Shown here: one piece after another, positions 34,806 through 45,600 of the stretch | How the letters are laid out: each line of letters opens with the position of its first letter | Position numbering within the stretch: position 1 is the stretch's first letter | Assembly (NCBI GenBank): GCA_021821045.1 | Contig: JAKACW010000026.1 | Span: forward strand, 1 to 59,638 | DNA length: 59,638 nucleotides | Source: Pseudomonadota bacterium | Lineage (GTDB): Bacteria; Pseudomonadota; Gammaproteobacteria; JAADHS01 | Direction of reading: 5' to 3' | The notes under the pieces: model-generated | What the model saw: only the letters and a program-made list of their open reading frames with translations | What the model was told of the DNA's origin: nothing | The model's database searches: none | Translations under genes and position numbers: made by a program

Positions 34806-37800
34806 TGCTTATTCTCAGTGGCACTCACGCCCGTTCGCCGTTCCGGTTGGAAAAACTGCTGGCAACGCTGCGCTCGATCGAGCCGTCGCTGCGGCGGATC
34901 AACGCCCACTTCGTATACTTCGTTGCCTTGGAGCAGACGCTGAGCGGACCCGAGTTGCAGCGCTTGGAGGACTTGCTGACGGCGCGAAAAGCGGCGCCCG
35001 AGGTCTGGGCCAAGGAATTCTCGGCATTTGTCGTGCCGCGCTTCGGAACGATTTCGCCGTGGAGCAGCAAGGCAACGGATATCGCTCGCAACTGCGGGTT
35101 GTCGGAGGTGGCGCGCATCGAGTGGGGCGTGGCCTACCGGCTGGAAGGCCCGGACGGTTTGCTGGCGCAAGGGCGCCTCGAGCCGCTGGTGGCTTATCTG
35201 CACGATCGCATGACCGAAACGGTGTTTTACGCCCTTGACGATGCGGGTGGAATGTTCGTCGAGCAGCCGCCGCGAACGATGACCAGCGTCGATGTCTTGG
35301 CCGGCGGCGCGGCGGCGTTGCGGGAAGCGAACAAATCGTTGGGGTTGGCGCTCAGCGACGACGAAATCGACTACTTGGTCGAGAGTTATCAAGCGCTCAA
35401 GCGCAATCCCACCGACATCGAGCTGATGATGTTCGCTCAGGCCAATTCCGAGCACTGCCGGCACAAGATCTTCAACGCCACATGGAAGATCGACGGGCGC
35501 GATGAGTCGCGTTCCTTGTTCGCCATGATTCGCAACACCTTCGAGCGAAATCCCAATGCCGTTCTGTCCGCCTACAAGGACAACGCTGCGGTGGCGGATG
35601 GCGCGCCGAGCCGATGGTTCTGGCCCGATCACACCACGGGCGAGTACAGTTACCACGATGAGCCCGCCGCCATCATCATGAAGGTCGAGACCCACAATCA
35701 CCCGACGGCGATCTCGCCCTTTCCGGGCGCCGCCACGGGAACCGGCGGCGAGATTCGCGACGAGGCGGCGACCGGCCGCGGCGCCCGGTCCAAGGCCGGG
35801 TTGGTCGGTTATTCCGTTTCGAACCTGCGCATCCCCGGCGGCGAGCAGCCGTGGGAAGATCATCCCGGCAAGCCCGGCCGCATCGTGTCCGCGCTGCAAA
35901 TCATGTTGGACGCGCCCCTTGGTTCGGCGGCGTTTGGCAATGAGTTTGGGCGACCGACACTGTGCGGCTACTTCCGCACCTTCGAAGAGCGGGTTCCGGA
36001 CGGCGCCGGCGAGCAATGGCGCGGCTATCACAAGCCGATCATGGTGGCCGGCGGCATGGGCAACATCCGCAAGCAACTGGTCGAGAAATCGGTGCTGCCT
36101 CCCGGCGCGCAATTGGTCGTGTTGGGCGGCCCGGCGATGCTGATCGGGCTGGGCGGCGGTGCGGCGTCCTCGGTGGCGACGGGTCAGATCGCGGAGGATC
36201 TCGACTTCGCCTCGGTGCAGCGCGGCAATCCCGAAATGCAGCGCCGCGCCCAGGAAGTCATCGATCGGTGCTGGCAGTTGGGCGCCGACAATCCGATCCT
36301 GTCGATTCACGACGTGGGCGCCGGCGGTTTGTCCAATGCGCTGCCTGAATTGGTGCACGGTGGCGGACTGGGCGGGCGATTTGAATTGCGCACCATTCCC
36401 AGTGCCGACCGCAGCATGTCGCCCATGGAAATTTGGTGCAACGAAGCGCAGGAGCGTTACGTGCTCGCCATCGACCCGAACCGGCTGGCCGCTTTCCGCG
36501 CGCTTTGCGCCCGCGAGCGCTGCCCGTTTGCCGTCGTGGGCGAAGCCACCGAAGAGCAGCGATTGATCGTCGGCGATGGCCACTTCGATAACACGCCGGT
36601 GGATTTGCCTTTAGACGTTCTGCTGGGCAAGCCGCCGAAAATGCTGCGCGACGTGCATCATCGCCCGTTCGAAAAACAGGATATCGACACCTGGCAATTG
36701 TCCATCGAAGCGGTGGCCGAGCGTGTGCTCCGGCTGCCGAGCGTGGCAAGCAAGATGTTTCTGATTACTATCGGCGATCGCACCGTCACCGGTCTGGTCG
36801 CCCGCGATCAGCTTGTTGGGCCATGGCAAACGCCCGTGGCCGACGTCGCGGTTACGGCGGCCGGATATCACGCCTATCACGGTGAAGCGATGGCGATGGG
36901 TGAGCGCACGCCGGTCGCGCTGGTGGACCACGCCGCGTCGGCGCGCATGGCCATCGGCGAGGCGATTACCAACATCGCCGCAGCGCCCATCGAAAAACTT
37001 GCCGACGTGGTGCTGTCCGCAAATTGGATGGCCGCCGCCGGATATCCCGGCGAAGATGCCGGCCTGTACGACGCGGTCCGCGCCGTGGGCATGGAGCTGT
37101 GTCCGGCTTTGGGCATAACGGTGCCGGTGGGCAAGGATTCCATGTCCATGCGCACGGTGTGGCGCGAAGGCGGCAAGGAGAAATCCGTCACTGCACCGAT
37201 GTCCCTGATCATTTCGGCGTTTGCGCCAGCGACGGACGTGCGCCATACGTTGACGCCTGAGTTGCGCCGCGATGCCGGCGACACAGACCTCATCCTGATC
37301 GATCTTGGCAAGGGCAAGAATCGTCTCGGCGGCTCGGCGCTCGGACAAGTCTATCGCCAGGTCGGTCATCACGCGCCGGACGTGGACGATGCGGGCGCAC
37401 TCAAGGCGTTTTTCGCCGCCATCCAACAGTTGAATCAAGATCGTTTGCTGCTGGCCTATCACGATCGCTCCGACGGCGGCCTGTTTGCCGCGCTGTGCGA
37501 AATGATGTTCGCCGCCCACGTCGGTGTGACGATCGACGTCGACGAGCTGGGCGATGACGAGGTTGCGGCATTGTTCAACGAAGAACTGGGCGCCGTCATC
37601 CAGGTCCGTCATCAGGATTGCGAGGACGTGCTGGCTGTGTTGCGCGAGCGCGGACTCAGCGGCTGCAGCCGAGTGATCGGGACGCCCAACGCGGATGACA
37701 AACTGATGATCACGCGAGCGCAAAAAGAGATCTACAGCGCGAATCGAGTCGATTTGCAGCGGGCATGGTCCGAAACCACGTGGCGCATGCAATCGCTGCG

Positions 37801-38704
37801 CGATAATCCCGACCTGGCGCAGCAGGAGTACGACGCGCTTTTGAATGCCGAGAATCCGGGCTCGGTCGTTCGGGTGTCATTTGACATGGACGTCGACGTC
37901 GCGGCGCCGTTCCTCCATGTTGCGAAGCGTCCGCGGGTTGCCATTCTGCGCGAACAGGGTGTCAACGGTCACGTGGAAATGGCTGCGGCGTTCGAGCGCG
38001 CCGGTTTCGCCGCCGTCGATGTCCATATGAGTGACATTGCCGCGGGTCGGGTGCGGCTGAAGGATTTTCAAGGCATCGCGGCCTGCGGTGGCTTTTCCTA
38101 CGGCGACGTTCTCGGCGCCGGCAAGGGGTGGGCCAGCGCGATCCGCCACAATGGCCGCGCCTCCGACGAGTTTGCCGCGTTCTTTCAACGCCAGGACAGT
38201 TTCGGCGTTGGAGTGTGCAACGGTTGTCAGATGATGTCCCAACTCGCCGACTTGATTCCCGGGGCCGAGGGATGGCCGCGCTTTGAGCGCAATTTGTCCG
38301 AACAGTTTGAAGCCCGTTTGTCGTTGGTCGAAATTCTGCCGAACCCGTCCATCCTGTTCACGGACATGGCCGGCTCCGTGCTGCCCATTGCGGTGGCCCA
38401 TGGCGAAGGCCGGGTAAACTTCGCGTCTCGCGACGATTTGGAACGGCTCACGGACGAGAACAGAGTGGTCATGCGATTCGTCGACCATGCCGGTAAACCT
38501 GCTCAAACGTATCCGGCCAATCCCAACGGTTCGGAGGCGGGGATCACGGCCCTGACCACCGTCGACGGTCGCTTCACGATCATGATGCCCCATCCCGAGC
38601 GCGTGTTTCGCAATGTGCAATTGTCTTGGCGACCCAAGACATGGGCGGGCGAGAACAGTCCGTGGTTAAGGATGTTTGCCAACGCACGGCGATGGCTCGG
38701 TTAG
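34805..38704 (+). CDS. purL: Phosphoribosylformylglycinamidine synthase, large single-chain type
   Basis: 1299 residues from the ATG at 34805 (E. coli 1295). It converts FGAR and glutamine to FGAM. Order: N-terminal PurS-like domain, FGAM synthetase domains with [32 protein letters not shown] and [20 protein letters not shown], and a C-terminal glutamine amidotransferase with the nucleophile Cys in [14 protein letters not shown] and the HGEGR and PHPER elements. Codons upstream of 34805 lie inside purC. Purine coupling purC-purL differs from E. coli, where purL stands apart. Confidence 0.97.
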   Translation: MLILSGTHARSPFRLEKLLATLRSIEPSLRRINAHFVYFVALEQTLSGPELQRLEDLLTARKAAPEVWAKEFSAFVVPRFGTISPWSSKATDIARNCGLSEVARIEWGVAYRLEGPDGLLAQGRLEPLVAYLHDRMTETVFYALDDAGGMFVEQPPRTMTSVDVLAGGAAALREANKSLGLALSDDEIDYLVESYQALKRNPTDIELMMFAQANSEHCRHKIFNATWKIDGRDESRSLFAMIRNTFERNPNAVLSAYKDNAAVADGAPSRWFWPDHTTGEYSYHDEPAAIIMKVETHNHPTAISPFPGAATGTGGEIRDEAATGRGARSKAGLVGYSVSNLRIPGGEQPWEDHPGKPGRIVSALQIMLDAPLGSAAFGNEFGRPTLCGYFRTFEERVPDGAGEQWRGYHKPIMVAGGMGNIRKQLVEKSVLPPGAQLVVLGGPAMLIGLGGGAASSVATGQIAEDLDFASVQRGNPEMQRRAQEVIDRCWQLGADNPILSIHDVGAGGLSNALPELVHGGGLGGRFELRTIPSADRSMSPMEIWCNEAQERYVLAIDPNRLAAFRALCARERCPFAVVGEATEEQRLIVGDGHFDNTPVDLPLDVLLGKPPKMLRDVHHRPFEKQDIDTWQLSIEAVAERVLRLPSVASKMFLITIGDRTVTGLVARDQLVGPWQTPVADVAVTAAGYHAYHGEAMAMGERTPVALVDHAASARMAIGEAITNIAAAPIEKLADVVLSANWMAAAGYPGEDAGLYDAVRAVGMELCPALGITVPVGKDSMSMRTVWREGGKEKSVTAPMSLIISAFAPATDVRHTLTPELRRDAGDTDLILIDLGKGKNRLGGSALGQVYRQVGHHAPDVDDAGALKAFFAAIQQLNQDRLLLAYHDRSDGGLFAALCEMMFAAHVGVTIDVDELGDDEVAALFNEELGAVIQVRHQDCEDVLAVLRERGLSGCSRVIGTPNADDKLMITRAQKEIYSANRVDLQRAWSETTWRMQSLRDNPDLAQQEYDALLNAENPGSVVRVSFDMDVDVAAPFLHVAKRPRVAILREQGVNGHVEMAAAFERAGFAAVDVHMSDIAAGRVRLKDFQGIAACGGFSYGDVLGAGKGWASAIRHNGRASDEFAAFFQRQDSFGVGVCNGCQMMSQLADLIPGAEGWPRFERNLSEQFEARLSLVEILPNPSILFTDMAGSVLPIAVAHGEGRVNFASRDDLERLTDENRVVMRFVDHAGKPAQTYPANPNGSEAGITALTTVDGRFTIMMPHPERVFRNVQLSWRPKTWAGENSPWLRMFANARRWLG

Positions 38705-38888
38705 CCGCCGCCAAGTCGATCGCCGCAAAGGTGGAGAGTGCTGACCGGGTAATATCCTGATCCGCGCAACGTGAATGGATTTTGCATTATTCAGTTCCGA
38801 AGGAATCGGACGTTCTACAAACCGGCGGTCACTCAGCGTGAACGTCGCGAATTCAGAACCTTATCTTTAATTTTGCGTCGCGGTCGGT

Positions 38889-39872
38889 ATGGATTATCTC
38901 TATCGCAAACGAGTCGCCAATTCGACGGCATTCTTGCTGCCGGTCATATTCGCCATTGTTTTGGCGAACCTCGCCGACGCTCTGCGAAAGCCGCACACCG
39001 TCATCGAGGCGGAGCTTTGGCCCATCGACCGCTTGCAGCAGTTCGTCGATCTGATCACGGCGCAATCCGTGGAAGCGCATTTCGAAGCTCACGGCTATGC
39101 CTGGTTTCCTCAAAAAGGAGGGTCAGTCCCGCCCATCGCCATTGCACGCATGCCACGCGATCTTGCTGAGATTGGTGACACCAGAAAGAAAAAGGATTTG
39201 TTCTTTCGCGCCTTGCTGCCCATTGTCCTGGCCGAGAATCGCAACATTCGCTATCAGCGGCGTTACGCAAGAGAATTGCTGGCGAAGGGAGCGGATCGCC
39301 TCGACCTGGCGGAAAGGGTGTGGCTGGATCAACTTACCCGCTGGTATGGAGTGACCGGCGACTTGTCGAAACCGGAGCGCGCCGCGCTGTTGCTGCGGCG
39401 CGTCGACGAGATACCCGTGCCGCTGGTGCTGGCCCAAGCCGCCAATGAAAGCGCCTGGGGAACGTCGCGCTTTGCTCAGGAAGCAAACAATTTATTCGGA
39501 CAGTGGACGTTCGACGATAACCAGGGGCTGGTGCCGTTGGGCCGCGGCGAGAACGAGAATCACAGCGTTCGCATGTTCAAGGACGTGCGGGAATCGGTGC
39601 GCGCATACATGCGCAATCTCAACACCCACAGGGCGTATGCGTCATTGCGGCGCGAGCGGGAAAATATTCGGCGCCAGCGTTTGCCGGTGGACGTCTACGC
39701 GCTGGCTGGCGGTTTGCGCAATTACTCCCAGCGCGGCATCGACTACGTGAGCGAAATTCGCGCCATGATTCGCAGCAACGAACTCGAACAGCTGCTCTAT
39801 GTGGACTTGTCCATTAGCGCCGACGCGACAATTCCCCTGGTCGCCGTCAAGGCCGTATCCACAAGTGGCTAA
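38889..39872 (+). CDS. bax: Bax-like glucosaminidase-domain protein
   Basis: 327 residues (E. coli Bax 274). One N-terminal hydrophobic segment (AFLLPVIFAIVLANLADAL) acts as signal or anchor. The C-terminal half is a peptidoglycan N-acetylglucosaminidase-like domain with the catalytic Glu in LAQAANESAWGTSRFAQEA, NLFGQWTF, and VRAYMRNLNTHRAY. Expected in the periplasm, cutting glycan strands. The ribosome-binding site is weak. The last 26 bases overlap the end of the convergent polysaccharide deacetylase gene. Confidence 0.88.
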   Translation: MDYLYRKRVANSTAFLLPVIFAIVLANLADALRKPHTVIEAELWPIDRLQQFVDLITAQSVEAHFEAHGYAWFPQKGGSVPPIAIARMPRDLAEIGDTRKKKDLFFRALLPIVLAENRNIRYQRRYARELLAKGADRLDLAERVWLDQLTRWYGVTGDLSKPERAALLLRRVDEIPVPLVLAQAANESAWGTSRFAQEANNLFGQWTFDDNQGLVPLGRGENENHSVRMFKDVRESVRAYMRNLNTHRAYASLRRERENIRRQRLPVDVYALAGGLRNYSQRGIDYVSEIRAMIRSNELEQLLYVDLSISADATIPLVAVKAVSTSG

Positions 39873-40887
39873 ACCAGTAGTAGCGGCCTCGTTGGTCGCT
39901 TGGAGCCGTGCAGTTGTAGCGGCTTCGTCCACGAGGCAGCGCCTGCCGCGCTTCGACGCGAAAGATCGCCGGCGATTGCGACAGCCATGTGACCTCGTGC
40001 GCGCCTTGTCCATTCACATAGCACTTTAGTTCCCGCCAGCGCTTGGCGTCGCCTTGCAGCTCAACTTCAAGGACTGCGGCCGCGCTTTGCGCGAGAACGG
40101 GATCGAACGGTGTCGCGCGAACCACGGGTAGCGGCAAGGCCAGCGCTTTGGTGCGGAAGTCGTCGAGCGAGGAATACGTCGTGTTGACGGGAAAACGCGG
40201 CAGTGCGCGAAAATCCGAGTGTTCCCAAAGTGCCCCTGAGTGTTGGCCTATGCCCACGTAGCCCAAGTGCTGGACGATGTCGGTCAGCTCCTTCGAGTAT
40301 TCGCCGTAGGGATAGGCGAACAACATGGTAGTCGTGCCAAGTTCCTGCTGAATTCGGGTTTGGGCGCGTGCAATGTCTCGTTCGATTCGCTCGCGCCAAC
40401 GCGATGCGTCTTCGCCCGGCTTGCGCCGAATCAAATAGTCGTGGGAGGCGGAATGGTTGGCGAACTCCACGCCTTGTTCTGCCAGTTCGCGCATCTGGCG
40501 CCACGTCATCAGAGCGGGGGAGCGCGCGTCGACGGCGTCGGTCGATACGAACACGGTCATGGGCCAACCGCGACGCCGCAATCGCGGGTACGCCTGGTTG
40601 TAGACGCTGCGGTAGGCGTCATCGATCGTGATGGCGACCGTTCTTTCGGGTAGCGCGACTTGCGAGCGCAAGCGCGTGACGATCTCGCCGAGCGAAAGAA
40701 CGGTGAAACGCTCCCGTTCCAGGAAATCGAGCTGAGCGTCGAATGCGGCGAGCGGAACGTTGGTTTGGGGCACGGCGTCGTTGCCGAACTGGTGGTAGAT
40801 GAATGCGACCGCGTGGGAGGTTTGGGCGTGGCAGGCGTGCCACGTCCAAGAAAGAAAGAGTAGTATTGCGATGCTTGCCCGTTTCAT
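39847..40887 (-). CDS. Polysaccharide deacetylase (CE4/NodB family)
   Basis: 346 residues from the ATG at 40887, giving a signal peptide (KRASIAILLFLSWTWHACHA); the longer frame to 40938 reads through a REP-like repeat and is not used. The NodB domain has motif 1 TIDDAYRSVY (metal Asp) and motif 2 FANHSASHDYL (metal His residues), then PYGEYSKEL. Such enzymes remove acetyl groups from chitin-like, PGA-like or peptidoglycan sugars. A C-terminal extension of about 80 residues beyond the catalytic domain is not recognised. Its end overlaps the bax-like gene. Confidence 0.88.
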   Translation of the reverse strand: MKRASIAILLFLSWTWHACHAQTSHAVAFIYHQFGNDAVPQTNVPLAAFDAQLDFLERERFTVLSLGEIVTRLRSQVALPERTVAITIDDAYRSVYNQAYPRLRRRGWPMTVFVSTDAVDARSPALMTWRQMRELAEQGVEFANHSASHDYLIRRKPGEDASRWRERIERDIARAQTRIQQELGTTTMLFAYPYGEYSKELTDIVQHLGYVGIGQHSGALWEHSDFRALPRFPVNTTYSSLDDFRTKALALPLPVVRATPFDPVLAQSAAAVLEVELQGDAKRWRELKCYVNGQGAHEVTWLSQSPAIFRVEARQALPRGRSRYNCTAPSDQRGRYYWFSHLWIRP

Positions 40888-40913
40888 GAGTAGTCGTGCA
40901 TCCAGTCTGTTCA

Positions 40914-40979
40914 ATCGCGGAATGATCCGCTCCCACACGATATTCGCTCAAGTGGTGGGAGCGGTTTTCTACCGCGATT
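40914..40979. repeat. Pair of inverted REP-like palindromes
   Basis: First unit 40914-40936 (ATCGCGGAATGATCCGCTCCCAC) and second unit 40955-40979 (GTGGGAGCGGTTTTCTACCGC then GATT) point away from each other, in the gap between yrfG and the deacetylase gene. The same two units occur at 51760 in opposite order and the second again at 57394. They resemble REP elements of Pseudomonas type that share the GTGGGAGCG head. Confidence 0.85.
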
Positions 40980-41034
40980 GCGCGCTCCAATCATCTCCGA
41001 TCTAGAGCGTTTCGCGGAATTGTGCGACGTTTGT

Positions 41035-41718
41035 TCACGTCCGGCTCGCCGACGCCAGCTCCGGAAACAATTCGTCGAAATCCTCGATCGCCGGAAATTC
41101 GCCCGTGTCGATTCGCGGTGCACTGGGCGAAGGCCGGCTGATTGCCAGCAAATTGGCAATGCCGTAGTGCCGGGCCGCCCGCAGCGCGTGCACATTGTCG
41201 TCCACCAGCAGCGTGGTCGACGGGTCGAATGCTTCGCGATCGCCGAGCACGTGCCAGAAGTACGGCTCTTCCTTGGCGTGTCCCAGGTCGTGGGCGCAGA
41301 CGATGCCGTCAAGATAATCGCCCAGCGTGGTCTTTTCCAGTTTCAACGCCAGACTCTTGGGGTGGGCGTTGGTGACCAGCAGCACGCGCTTTTCAGCCTG
41401 GCGCAGCTGCTCCAGAAAGGTAACCGTATGCGGTTTGTAGCGAATGAGATGGGCCAGCTCGCGCTTGAGTTCCGCGATGTCCAGACCCAACGTTCGGCTC
41501 CAATAGTCCACGCAATACCAATCCAACGTGCCGGCCGTTTTCTCGAAAATCGGGGTCAGCGCGGCGGTGGCGGTAGGGATATCCAGACCGCGGGTTTCGG
41601 CGTAACGCCGCGGCACGTGCTCCTTCCAGAAGACCGAATCGAAGTACAGGTCAAGCAGCGTTCCATCCATGTCGAGCAGCACGGTTTGCAGCGTGCGCCA
41701 CGGGACGTTTACATTCAC
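41035..41718 (-). CDS. yrfG: GMP/IMP nucleotidase, YrfG family (HAD superfamily)
   Basis: 227 residues from the GTG at 41718, 5 bases after GAGAGGA; this matches the E. coli YrfG N-terminus (NVNVPWRTLQTVLLDMDGTL). HAD motif I is DMDGTLLDLYFD, motif II is LLVTNAHPKSL and the later motif LLVDDNVHALRAA. It dephosphorylates purine nucleoside monophosphates. It is divergent from cysQ by 112 bases; nudE, often between these genes in other species, is not here. Confidence 0.92.
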   Translation of the reverse strand: MNVNVPWRTLQTVLLDMDGTLLDLYFDSVFWKEHVPRRYAETRGLDIPTATAALTPIFEKTAGTLDWYCVDYWSRTLGLDIAELKRELAHLIRYKPHTVTFLEQLRQAEKRVLLVTNAHPKSLALKLEKTTLGDYLDGIVCAHDLGHAKEEPYFWHVLGDREAFDPSTTLLVDDNVHALRAARHYGIANLLAISRPSPSAPRIDTGEFPAIEDFDELFPELASASRT

Positions 41719-41830
41719 AAAATTCCTCTCGCTTGCGAGTTTTATGAATAATGCCACGCGCTAGGCGATCCCGCCACAATGTGGTAAACAGGACGTTGTT
41801 AAAAACTGTTCCGCGGCGCGCAGCGCTTTT

Positions 41831-42637
41831 ATGCCACAGCAAGAGTTGGAAAAGCTGATTCCCCATCTAGTCGATCTGGCGCAACGCGCCGGCACGGTCA
41901 TTTCCGAAATATATCGTCGTCAGTTCGTGGTAGCGCAAAAGTCGGACTTTTCCCCGGTGACGGAAGCGGATATCGCGTCGCACGATCTGCTCGTGGCGGG
42001 ACTGGAAAAATTGACTCCGGGCATTCCCATCGTCTCGGAGGAGGACGCTTGTCCCGCGTTTTCCGAACGGGCGAAGTGGGGCTCGCTGTGGCTGGTCGAT
42101 CCGCTCGACGGAACCCGCGAGTTCATCAAGCGCAACGATGAATTCACCGTCAACGTCGCATTGGTGCAGGGACATGAAGCGGTGCTGGGGTTGGTTTACT
42201 CGCCGACGTCCGGTGTGTCGTATTTCGCCTGCCGGGGCGGTCGCGCCTACAAGCAGTTGGCGGATGGGCCGGCGCAACCGATGACCACGCGCCGCTGGGA
42301 CGGCAAGCACATCGTCATCGCCGGAAGCCGCTCCCACCGCAGCGAGCGATTCAATGCGTTTTTACGCGGATTCGAGAGCTACGACGTGATCTGTTTGGGC
42401 AGTTCGCTGAAATCGTGTTGGGTCGCGGACGGTCGAGCCGACGTTTATATTCGGTTCGGTCCGACATCGGAATGGGACACGGCCGCCGCGCACTGTATTG
42501 TAAAGCAGGCCGGCGGCGACATCTTGGATCTTGACATGAAGCCCCTGCGCTATAACACCAAGGAGTCGGTGCTCAATCCGCCATTCATCGTCGTTGGCGA
42601 CATCGACCATGACTGGCGCGCCTACTTGCCCGGATAA
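41831..42637 (+). CDS. cysQ: 3'(2'),5'-bisphosphate nucleotidase CysQ
   Basis: 268 residues (E. coli 246) of the inositol-phosphatase superfamily. Metal site: SEEDA, the DPLDGTREFIKRNDEFTVN segment and WDTAAAHCIVKQAGG. It recycles PAP from sulfate assimilation to AMP. The last 53 bases overlap the 3' end of the convergent giant beta-propeller gene. Confidence 0.95.
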   Translation: MPQQELEKLIPHLVDLAQRAGTVISEIYRRQFVVAQKSDFSPVTEADIASHDLLVAGLEKLTPGIPIVSEEDACPAFSERAKWGSLWLVDPLDGTREFIKRNDEFTVNVALVQGHEAVLGLVYSPTSGVSYFACRGGRAYKQLADGPAQPMTTRRWDGKHIVIAGSRSHRSERFNAFLRGFESYDVICLGSSLKSCWVADGRADVYIRFGPTSEWDTAAAHCIVKQAGGDILDLDMKPLRYNTKESVLNPPFIVVGDIDHDWRAYLPG

Positions 42638-45600
42638 TTACTCCGGCCAGCAGGACGAGCACGCCGCCCACGCCGAGGCTCCCGCCCGGAACGCGCACGA
42701 TGGAGTAGCGGGCTTCGCCTTCGCTCGACAAGTTGCCCGCGCTGTCGACCGCAATGAAGCGCAGGTGACTGTCGATCACCACCGGAATCGCCCGGCTGTA
42801 GACGAGCGTGCCCGATCCCTCGGTGAAGACCAAATCGCCGCTTTCGCCGCTGCGCTGCACGGAGTATGTCGGTCGGCTGCCGTCGGTGGTAAAAAAGATG
42901 GTGTCGCAACCGGCAACGGTGATGTCGTCTCCGGTGCCGCCGTCGCCGTCGTCGCAGATAAGAGTGACGGTTTGAGTTACATCGTAGGTTCCCGATATTG
43001 GGCTGGCCGTCACGGTCGGACCTGTCGCGTCGATGGTGTAGGTTTCGGTTCGCGTTGCGCTGCGGCTGCCTTCCACATCTACGCCGTAAAAAGACAGGCG
43101 TACGGAGTTGGTGATGTCGAGCGGCGTGGTATAGGTCTGCCACGCTGCGGTGGCGAGATCCGTGTCGGTGGTGAAGTAAATCGTCGTGCAAGTCGTTCCG
43201 CTGCTGTTGGTGCAAGTGAGTGTGATCTGCTGCGCGGTGTCGAAGGCGCTGCCGCGGGGTGTGGCGGCCACGGTTGGCGCAGTGAACGTAAAGCCGGCGA
43301 AAGATCGGGTGGCCATTTCGCCAATGCGAGTGAATGCCCCGCCGACAAAAATCGTATTGTTCAGGCGGGCCAGGGCATTGCGGCCGGCGGTGGGCGCGTC
43401 CGGATCGGGTTGCCAGGAGGTCGCCGTTCCGGCGGTTTCGCTGGTGAGCAGCGATGCGAGATGGCGCCGCGCGCTGCCGGCGATGGTGGTGAATGCGCCG
43501 CTGGCGATGAGCGTCGCGTCGTCGGTGCCCAGCAGGATCGAACTTACCTCGCCGTCCGCGCCCGGATCCCACGCGTTGAGGTCGCCGGTTGCGGTATCGA
43601 TCCGCGCCAGGCGATTGCGCGTCGTTGCGTTGACGCTGGTGAACGAGCCGCCGAGATAAATTTCGCTTTCATTGCTCGACAAAACCAGCGCATTCACAAC
43701 ACCGTCGTCCACACTGGGCGCCCACGTGGTTGCCGCGGCGGTGGAACGGGTGAGGGCAGCAAGGCGCAGTCTTGCATTGCCGCCGAGGCTGGTGAAGGCG
43801 CCGACGGCGTAAAGCGTCGCGCCATCGGCGGATAATTGGACCGCATTGACCGGCGCGGTCGGTTGCGCGTCCCACGGTCGAAAGTAATCGGCGGTCCCGA
43901 CCGTGTTCAATTCCGCCAAGTAGTCCGGATGGCTGCCGGTGAAGTCGCCGCCGATATACAACAGATTGTGCGGAATGCCCGTTTCCGCGGCGGTCCAGTT
44001 CGCCGCGTCGGTGGTTTTGAATAAACGCCCTAAGGATGCGCCAACGTAAAGCGTTTGTGGGTTGGCCGAATCGATGGCGACCGTATTGGTGTAAAGGCTC
44101 TCCAAGCCGGCGTTGACGGCCGAGAATGTCACGCTGGCGCCCGTGGGGTTGGTTGCGGCGGTGGTGCGGTAGACGCCGCTGCCGAAGGCGGCCACATAGA
44201 GTTGGTCGTTGTTGGTCGGATGCAGAGCGATCCTGTTCAATGCCGCGCCCGGCAGGCCGCGGCCAAAAGCGGTCCAGGTCACGCCTTTGTTCGAGGTTCG
44301 GTACAGCGCGCCGGCCGAGGCGGCGTAGATGACCCGGTTGTTGGTTGTCGCGTCGGTGATGTTCGACACCAAGATGTGCTTGGCTGTCTTGGCGGCCAAT
44401 CCCTGGTCTGCCCGCAGCAACGTCGGGCCGCCGTCGGTGGTGACGAAGATGCCGACGGTGTTGCCGATATAGACGTAATTTCGATCCGACGGATCGACGG
44501 CAACGGTGTCGACCTCCGTGCTGCGGGCAAAGGTCCAGGCCGTTTCGCCCGTGTCGCGTCGATACAGTCCGCCGATCTCGTTGGTAAGGAACTTGGTGCC
44601 GACGTAAACGCGGGACGAATCGCTGCTGAAAGCAATGGATGTTGCTTGCAGCGCCGTTAGACCGTCGTTGTCCGCTTGCCAGGTGGCGCCGTTGTCGCTA
44701 CTGACGAACACGCCCCTGCCGCGGGTGGCAACGAAGACGCGGCTTGTCGAGTTGGGGTCGAAGGCGATATCGCTGACCTGGGTGGTGCCGCCCAAATCGA
44801 TCTCGGTCCACTGGGAGCCGCCGTCCGTGCTGCGAAACAAGCCGTCCTCGGTGCCGGCGATGACAACTGCGCTGTTCGACGGCGACACCGCGAGGCCCAG
44901 CACTTGCGCGCCGTCGGTGCTCATGGCCATGGTGCGAACGGCGCCGTTCTCGATGTTCGGCGCCCAGTCGGACAGGGAGCCGTTGCTGGCGGAAAATTTT
45001 GCCACCCGATTGCGGGCAACGGACCCCACGCTGGTGAAACTGCCGCCGACGAAAACCTCCGTGTTGTCGTAGCTCAATGCCAGCGCTTCGACCGCGCCGT
45101 CGTCGATATTCGGCGCCCAGCTTGTCAAGGGGATGCCGGTGCTGATGTTCAATGCGGCGACCTTATTGCGCAGCACGCCGCCGACGGACTGAAACTCGCC
45201 GCCGACGAACAGCTCCGGCCCATCCGCCGGGCGACTCAGGACGCGCACGGGGCCGTCGCTGCGAACCAAGTCGTTTGCGCCCGTGCCGGTGGGCAGCGCA
45301 GCATGGTAGTAGACGGGTGCGCCGTCTACGTCGGTGAAGTCGCCGCCAATGTGAACACGGCTGAGATCGGCAGCCAGGAGCAAGTCCGAAACGGTGTTGT
45401 TGGCCGAGTGGTCCCAGTCGGCATCCGCGGTGTTGCTGCCGGTGTTTAGGCGCGCGATGCGCGTTCGCGCGGCGCCGCCGATGTTGGTGAATTCGCCGGC
45501 GGCATAAATCTGACTGCCGTCGGCGTTTAGAGCCAGTGCGTTGACTGGACCGTTCGCCTCGGGTGTCCACGTTGTCGCCGCGCCGTCGGCGACAGTAAGC

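Noticed and set aside
34766-36583. Long antisense open frame opposite purL
   Set aside because: Low-complexity Arg/Ala/Gly product with no motif; purL domains are complete on the plus strand.
39868-39925. GTAGCGGCCTCG / GTAGCGGCTTCG direct repeats resembling the REP units
   Set aside because: They lie in the deacetylase coding region and lack the GTGGGAGCGG head and matching tail.
40888-40938. Upstream extension of the deacetylase beginning WERIIPRL
   Set aside because: It is a translation of the REP-like repeat; the ATG at 40887 gives a proper signal peptide.
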